From Yersinia rochesterensis (GTDB taxonomy: Bacteria; Pseudomonadota; Gammaproteobacteria; Enterobacterales; Enterobacteriaceae): a DNA stretch of 64,000 nucleotides. Position 1 is the first letter of the stretch; each line of letters begins with the position of its first letter. This document shows, piece by piece, positions 60,266 to 64,000 of the stretch. Where the stretch lies: contig NZ_CP032482.1 in NCBI RefSeq assembly GCF_003600645.1, positions 3,720,001 to 3,784,000 on the forward strand, given 5' to 3'. Under the pieces are notes generated by a model. It did no database searches. It was not told the origin of the DNA and saw only the letters and a list, made by a program, of their open reading frames with translations. The position numbers were made by a program, and so were the translations under genes.

Positions 60266-60281
60266 CGTGATAATCATCACA
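60266..60281. promoter_or_regulatory. CRP-like site in the murR-murQ gap
   Basis: CGTGA-taatca-TCACA, one mismatch from TGTGA-N6-TCACA, 57 bp before the murQ ATG. E. coli murQP is also CRP-dependent. The flanks are AT-rich, suitable for a promoter. Confidence 0.7.
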
Positions 60282-60338
60282 TTTAATAAATAAATAATTC
60301 CTTAACATCGCTGATAATTTAAATAAAAGGAAGTCCCC

Positions 60339-61247
60339 ATGAAGATTAATCTAAGCTCAATGGTTACGGAAAGCCGAAACCCCGCCAGTTCTCAAATTGA
60401 TACGCTATCAACACTGGAGATACTCAAGGTTATCAATCATGAGGATAAAAAAGTGCCCTTCGCCGTGGAGGAAAAACTGCCCGAAATCGCCCAAGCTGTC
60501 TCTCTTATCGCAGAGGCTTTCGTGCATGGCGGCAGATTAATTTATTGTGGGGCGGGGACCTCAGGACGATTGGGAATTTTGGATGCTAGTGAGTGCCCAC
60601 CAACTTACGGGACACCGCGAGAAATGGTCGTTGGCCTGATTGCTGGCGGAAACACTGCCATTCTCCAAGCGGTTGAAAATGCAGAAGATAGCCGTGAAAT
60701 GGGTGAGCAAGACCTGCGTAATCTCAATTTTAATGCCCGCGATGTATTAGTGGGAATTGCAGCCAGTGGCCGCACACCTTATGTTCTGGGGGCCATGGCC
60801 TATGCACGGCGTGTTGGGGCTAGCGTGGTGGCTATTTCCTGCAATCAGAATAGTGAAATGGGGAACGCGGCAGATATCGCCATTGAGCCTTTGGTCGGCC
60901 CGGAAGTTGTCACCGGATCATCACGGATGAAAGCTGGAACTGCACAAAAGTTAATTCTGAATATGCTGACCACTGGCGCGATGATCCGTAGCGGAAAAGT
61001 TTATAGCAATCTGATGGTGGATGTTGAAGCGACAAATGCCAAACTGGTGCAGCGCCAAGTCGATATTGTTGTTCAAGCAACAGAATGTTCCCCCGAAGAT
61101 GCGCAACAGGCGCTCAATGAATGTAACCGCCATTGTAAAACAGCCATTATGATGATTCTGAGTGGTATGTCTGCGGAGGAAGCAGCCGATATCCTCAACA
61201 AAAATAAGGGATTTATTCGCAAAGCGCTACAGGAGATTAAAGCATAA
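60339..61247 (+). CDS. murQ: N-acetylmuramic acid 6-phosphate etherase
   Basis: 302 residues, SIS-domain lyase. [20 protein letters not shown] carries the phosphate-binding loop and a catalytic Glu; [15 protein letters not shown] and [20 protein letters not shown] complete the site. MurQ removes lactate from MurNAc-6-P to give GlcNAc-6-P in the cytoplasm. ATG follows AAGGAAG. murP starts 2 nt after its stop codon, so the pair is an operon. Confidence 0.97.
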   Translation: MKINLSSMVTESRNPASSQIDTLSTLEILKVINHEDKKVPFAVEEKLPEIAQAVSLIAEAFVHGGRLIYCGAGTSGRLGILDASECPPTYGTPREMVVGLIAGGNTAILQAVENAEDSREMGEQDLRNLNFNARDVLVGIAASGRTPYVLGAMAYARRVGASVVAISCNQNSEMGNAADIAIEPLVGPEVVTGSSRMKAGTAQKLILNMLTTGAMIRSGKVYSNLMVDVEATNAKLVQRQVDIVVQATECSPEDAQQALNECNRHCKTAIMMILSGMSAEEAADILNKNKGFIRKALQEIKA

Positions 61248-61249
61248 CC

Positions 61250-62701
61250 ATGGCGAAAATAACGGGCACCACGATAGATCAAATTTTACTCTTCATTGGT
61301 GGGCGTCAAAATATCATCGTCTGCGGAAACTGCATGACGAGGCTCCGTCTCACTTTAAAAGACCGTCAACTGATTCAACATGAAAGCTTAAAAAAAATCC
61401 CCGGCGTCATGGGAGTGGTGAATGGCGATGACCAATTACAGATCATTCTTGGGCCGGGCAAAGCTCAAACAGCCAGCGAAATGATGAACAAGATACTGAG
61501 TTCTGAATCGCATCAACCAGTTGAAAATAGTAATAATATTGATTTACAGGTGCTAGCTGGCCAGACAAAGCAGCAAATGAAAGCGAAACAACAAAGCGCG
61601 GTTCATAATTTTCTGACCAAATTCGCCACCATCTTTACCCCGCTCATTCCTGGGTTTATTGCTGCGGGATTATTGCTGGGGATAGCGACCTTGCTCCAGC
61701 AAACACTGGCATTGGATGGCGTCATTCAATCTCCGTGGTTGGCAGCACTGATTGCCTACATGAAAGTATTCAGCATCGGTTTATTTACCTTCCTGAGCAT
61801 TCTGATTGGCTTTAATACGCAAAAAGCCTTTGGCGGGACGGGGGTCAACGGCGCAATTATTGCTTCACTCTTTATTTTACGTTATGTGCCAGAGGGTACT
61901 GTCGGCTACTACGGCGGCATGGACAACTTCTTTGGCCTGGCGATTGATCCACGCGGCAACATCATCGGTGTCCTGCTGGCCTGTATGTTGGGTGCATGGA
62001 TTGAGCGGCAAGTGCGCCGTTTCATCCCTGATAATCTGGATATGATACTGACATCATCAATAACCTTGCTGATTACCGGTGCCATTACTTTTGTTGTCAT
62101 TATGCCGCTGGGTGGCGAGCTGTTTAAGGGCATGTCCTGGCTGTTTATGCATTTGAATGGTAACCCGTTCGGCACCGCGATTCTGGCGGGGTTATTCCTG
62201 ATTGCAGTCGTGTTTGGTATTCACCAAGGGTTTGTTCCAGTTTATTTCGCCTTAATGGATGCGCAAGGATTCAACTCATTATTCCCGATTTTGGCCATGG
62301 CCGGTGCGGGCCAGGTGGGCGCGGCGCTGGCACTTTATGCCCGATCGCCAAAAGGTTCGGTGCTGCGTACACAAATTAAAGGGGCCATTTTCCCGGGGCT
62401 ATTGGGAATTGGAGAACCTCTTATTTATGGCGTGACATTACCGCGCCTGAAGCCCTTTATTACTGCTTGTGTAGGCGGCGCGGTCGGCGGTTTCTTTATT
62501 GGTTTGGTTGCCTGGTTGGGGTTGCCAGTTGGTTTGAATACTGTATTTGGCCCATCGGGATTAGTGTCTATTCCGCTGATGACTTCAGCTCAAGGGATTT
62601 TCGCCGGGATGCTGGTTTATGTGGCCGGTCTACTGATCTCATATACTGCTGGCTTTATTCTGACGTGGTTTTTCGGGCATAAAGATATTGATTTAAGCTA
62701 A
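61250..62701 (+). CDS. murP: PTS N-acetylmuramic acid transporter EIIBC
   Basis: 483 residues. The N-terminal EIIB domain has the phosphorylated Cys in [15 protein letters not shown] linker of about 50 residues precedes the EIIC membrane domain with about 10 segments ([20 protein letters not shown] ... [20 protein letters not shown]). It takes up MurNAc and phosphorylates it to MurNAc-6-P using a separate EIIA(Glc). It completes the route from NamZ product to MurQ substrate. Confidence 0.95.
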   Translation: MAKITGTTIDQILLFIGGRQNIIVCGNCMTRLRLTLKDRQLIQHESLKKIPGVMGVVNGDDQLQIILGPGKAQTASEMMNKILSSESHQPVENSNNIDLQVLAGQTKQQMKAKQQSAVHNFLTKFATIFTPLIPGFIAAGLLLGIATLLQQTLALDGVIQSPWLAALIAYMKVFSIGLFTFLSILIGFNTQKAFGGTGVNGAIIASLFILRYVPEGTVGYYGGMDNFFGLAIDPRGNIIGVLLACMLGAWIERQVRRFIPDNLDMILTSSITLLITGAITFVVIMPLGGELFKGMSWLFMHLNGNPFGTAILAGLFLIAVVFGIHQGFVPVYFALMDAQGFNSLFPILAMAGAGQVGAALALYARSPKGSVLRTQIKGAIFPGLLGIGEPLIYGVTLPRLKPFITACVGGAVGGFFIGLVAWLGLPVGLNTVFGPSGLVSIPLMTSAQGIFAGMLVYVAGLLISYTAGFILTWFFGHKDIDLS

Positions 62702-62717
62702 TTGCGATGATTGACTT

Positions 62718-62738
62718 GGCCCTGCACACCGCAGGGCC
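62718..62738. terminator. Hairpin after murP
   Basis: GGCCCTGC / GCAGGGCC around a 5-nt loop, just past the murP stop. There is no T-run, so termination would be weak or Rho-assisted. Confidence 0.55.
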
Positions 62739-62743
62739 TCTAT

Positions 62744-62775
62744 CCGTTACAAAAGTGGGCCGTTACAAAAGCGGG
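62744..62775. repeat. Tandem 16-bp duplication at the glsA 3' end
   Basis: ccgttacaaaagtggg (62744-62759) and ccgttacaaaagcggg (62760-62775), one difference. The second copy covers the glsA stop codon (62763-62765) and last codons. Confidence 0.8.
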
Positions 62776-63707
62776 CCTTTATATAAGTTATATCCCAACT
62801 GCTGAGCCACTGACGCCACCATTTTTTGGCCGCGTACGCTATTACCTACGGGGTCAAGGGGCGGCGAAAATGCAGCAATCCCCATGACGCCCGGCACGAC
62901 CGCCAAAATTCCGCCGCCGACACCACTTTTACCCGGTAACCCCACGGTATAAGCCCAATCACCGGAGCTACCATACATCCCTTCCATGGTCATTTCAGCC
63001 AAAATATATGGCATATTTGAGGCCGTCAGCACCTGTTTTTGAGTCACAGGATTTCTGCCGCCTGCCGCGAAAGTGGCCCCCATGGTTGCCAGTTCAATGG
63101 TACTGAACAATGTTGAACACTGGCGGGTATAGACGTCACAGGCTTCCATCGGGTCGCAATACATGGCCTGGGCCGAATAAAGTAGCCAGGCAATGGCCCG
63201 ATTGTGAAAATTGGTGGTTTGTTCTGAATGGTTAACTTCATCCGAAAGTGCAATCGGCGCACCCGCCAGTTGCTGCTGAATATCCAAAATACGCGCCCAG
63301 CGCTCTTCCCGACTGCTGGCCTTAATTGCACTCACTGTGGACATCGCCCCCGCATTTACCAGCGGTGACAATGGTTTGCCATTATGCAGTTCCAACGCAA
63401 TCACCGAGTTAAAAGGCAAACCGGTAGGATCTGCGCCTATCTTGTCCTGCACTGCTTGTGGGCCAATATCTTCTAATGCCAAAGCAAGAGAACACACTTT
63501 CGAAATCGACTCTAAAGCAAAACGAAAATCAGCATCGCCTTGTGAAATAATATCGCCACCAACAGTGACAATAGCTAGCCCGGCCAGCTGACTGGGAACA
63601 CTGGCCAGATAGGGAATATAGCTGGCATTCTCCCCACCAGCGAGCATGGAATATTGCGAATGGACATCGTTAATAACTTGATTCAGGCGAGCTAGGTTAA
63701 TAGTCAT
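62763..63707 (-). CDS. glsA: Glutaminase
   Basis: 314 residues, beta-lactamase-like glutaminase family. The nucleophile motif is SISK (Ser67, Lys70); PFNSVIALELHNGKPLSPLV, NAGAM and CDVYTRQCS follow, and GLPGKSGVGGGILAVVPG is the C-terminal block. It hydrolyses glutamine to glutamate and ammonia. In E. coli the acid-resistance glutaminase is paired with an amino-acid antiporter; here the gene follows a permease gene 70 bp upstream, same strand, suggesting the same pairing. Numeric gene naming (glsA or glsB) cannot be settled by eye. Confidence 0.94.
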   Translation of the reverse strand: MTINLARLNQVINDVHSQYSMLAGGENASYIPYLASVPSQLAGLAIVTVGGDIISQGDADFRFALESISKVCSLALALEDIGPQAVQDKIGADPTGLPFNSVIALELHNGKPLSPLVNAGAMSTVSAIKASSREERWARILDIQQQLAGAPIALSDEVNHSEQTTNFHNRAIAWLLYSAQAMYCDPMEACDVYTRQCSTLFSTIELATMGATFAAGGRNPVTQKQVLTASNMPYILAEMTMEGMYGSSGDWAYTVGLPGKSGVGGGILAVVPGVMGIAAFSPPLDPVGNSVRGQKMVASVAQQLGYNLYKGPLL

Positions 63708-63777
63708 AACACTGACTCCAACACTTTATATTATTGAGCAGGGGGCCACTGCCCCCTGCATACAGAGAGGAAGAACA

Positions 63778-64000
63778 TTAACTTCTCGGCGTGTCCGCCA
63801 CTGGAGTTTTAATTGCCGCTGCCGTGACATCATTAGTATGTATCGCCGAAGCACTCGGGATCCCCGGGTGACCATTTTCTGCTTGCCAGGTAAATGGCGC
63901 AAAATCACTATTTGCATCACGCCAATGAGGCTTGCGGACGATATAAATCAAGAATGGCAAGGCGACAAAGAACAGTGTAGAGGCAATCAGGATGCCAACA
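63778..64000 (-). CDS. Amino-acid permease/antiporter, C-terminal end (partial)
   Basis: An open frame enters from the right edge and stops at 63778-63780. The 73 visible residues begin with a hydrophobic helix (GILIASTLFFVALPFLIYIV), followed by RKPHWRDANS and a polar tail of about 45 residues. This is the shape of the end of an APC-family transporter such as a GadC-like glutamate antiporter. Proximity to glsA supports this, but most of the gene is outside the window, so the assignment is tentative. Confidence 0.6.
   Translation of the reverse strand, partial: VGILIASTLFFVALPFLIYIVRKPHWRDANSDFAPFTWQAENGHPGIPSASAIHTNDVTAAAIKTPVADTPRS

Overview
The window is chromosomal DNA of an enterobacterium, most likely a Yersinia close to Y. 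enterocolitica. The backbone gene order (dkgA-ygiQ-ftsP-plsC-parC ... mdaB-ygiN ... parE-yqiA-cpdA-yqiB-nudF / tolC-ygiB-ygiC / ygiD / ribB / ubiK ... hldE-glnE-ygiF / ygiM-cca / uppP / folB / plsY / tsaD / rpsU-dnaG-rpoD-tRNA-Ile2) follows the E. coli 65-67 min region. The intergenic repeats are the ERIC type that is abundant in Yersinia. Protein identities are recalled family resemblances; no database search was possible.

Positions 1-38,940 are ordinary core genome: cell division (FtsP), phospholipid synthesis (PlsC, PlsY), topoisomerase IV (ParC, ParE), a quinone-redox pair (MdaB, YgiN), the nudF-yqiB-cpdA-yqiA cluster, TolC, riboflavin synthesis under an FMN riboswitch (ribB), LPS heptose (HldE), nitrogen control (GlnE), tRNA maturation (Cca, TsaD), undecaprenyl recycling (UppP), folate (FolB) and the macromolecular synthesis operon rpsU-dnaG-rpoD. 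Differences from E. coli K-12 include a LysR regulator beside ygiN and a yjeH-like exporter between ubiK and hldE. Five ERIC elements lie between genes. One supplies the ribosome-binding site of cca, one supplies the last codons of the LysR gene, and one carries an internal insertion of about 74 bp.

Positions 38,978-54,410 are an integrated satellite of about 15.4 kb in the 3' half of the tRNA-Ile2 (CAU) gene, flanked by a 48-bp perfect duplication of the tRNA end. It encodes integrase, AlpA-like regulator, SF3 helicase/primase with an iteron-rich candidate origin just downstream, small satellite proteins (Icd-like, YlcI-like) and a complete HK97-type head and packaging set (major capsid, protease, portal, connector, HNH, TerS, TerL). 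It lacks lysis genes, a repressor and a tail operon. This is the layout of a capsid-forming phage-inducible chromosomal island (cf-PICI), which makes its own heads and borrows tails from a helper phage. Unexpectedly, one tail gene, a lambda gpI-like tail-tip assembly protein, follows terL in the packaging operon. Three proteins of unknown function (39169-39615, 46631-47110, 47153-47413) are candidate cargo, and a fourth (51977-52783) is coupled to the integrase.

Positions 54,552-62,701 form a peptidoglycan amino-sugar scavenging cluster. A leftward operon encodes exported NagZ (GH3), an OmpG-like porin and exported NamZ (exo-N-acetylmuramidase, GH171). A MurR-like RpiR regulator follows, then a rightward murQ-murP operon. 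CRP-like sites lie before both operons. Together the genes suggest trimming of peptidoglycan chains outside the cytoplasm, outer-membrane entry, PTS import of MurNAc and conversion to GlcNAc-6-P. The window ends with a glutaminase gene and the 3' end of an amino-acid permease gene, resembling glutamine-dependent acid-resistance pairs.
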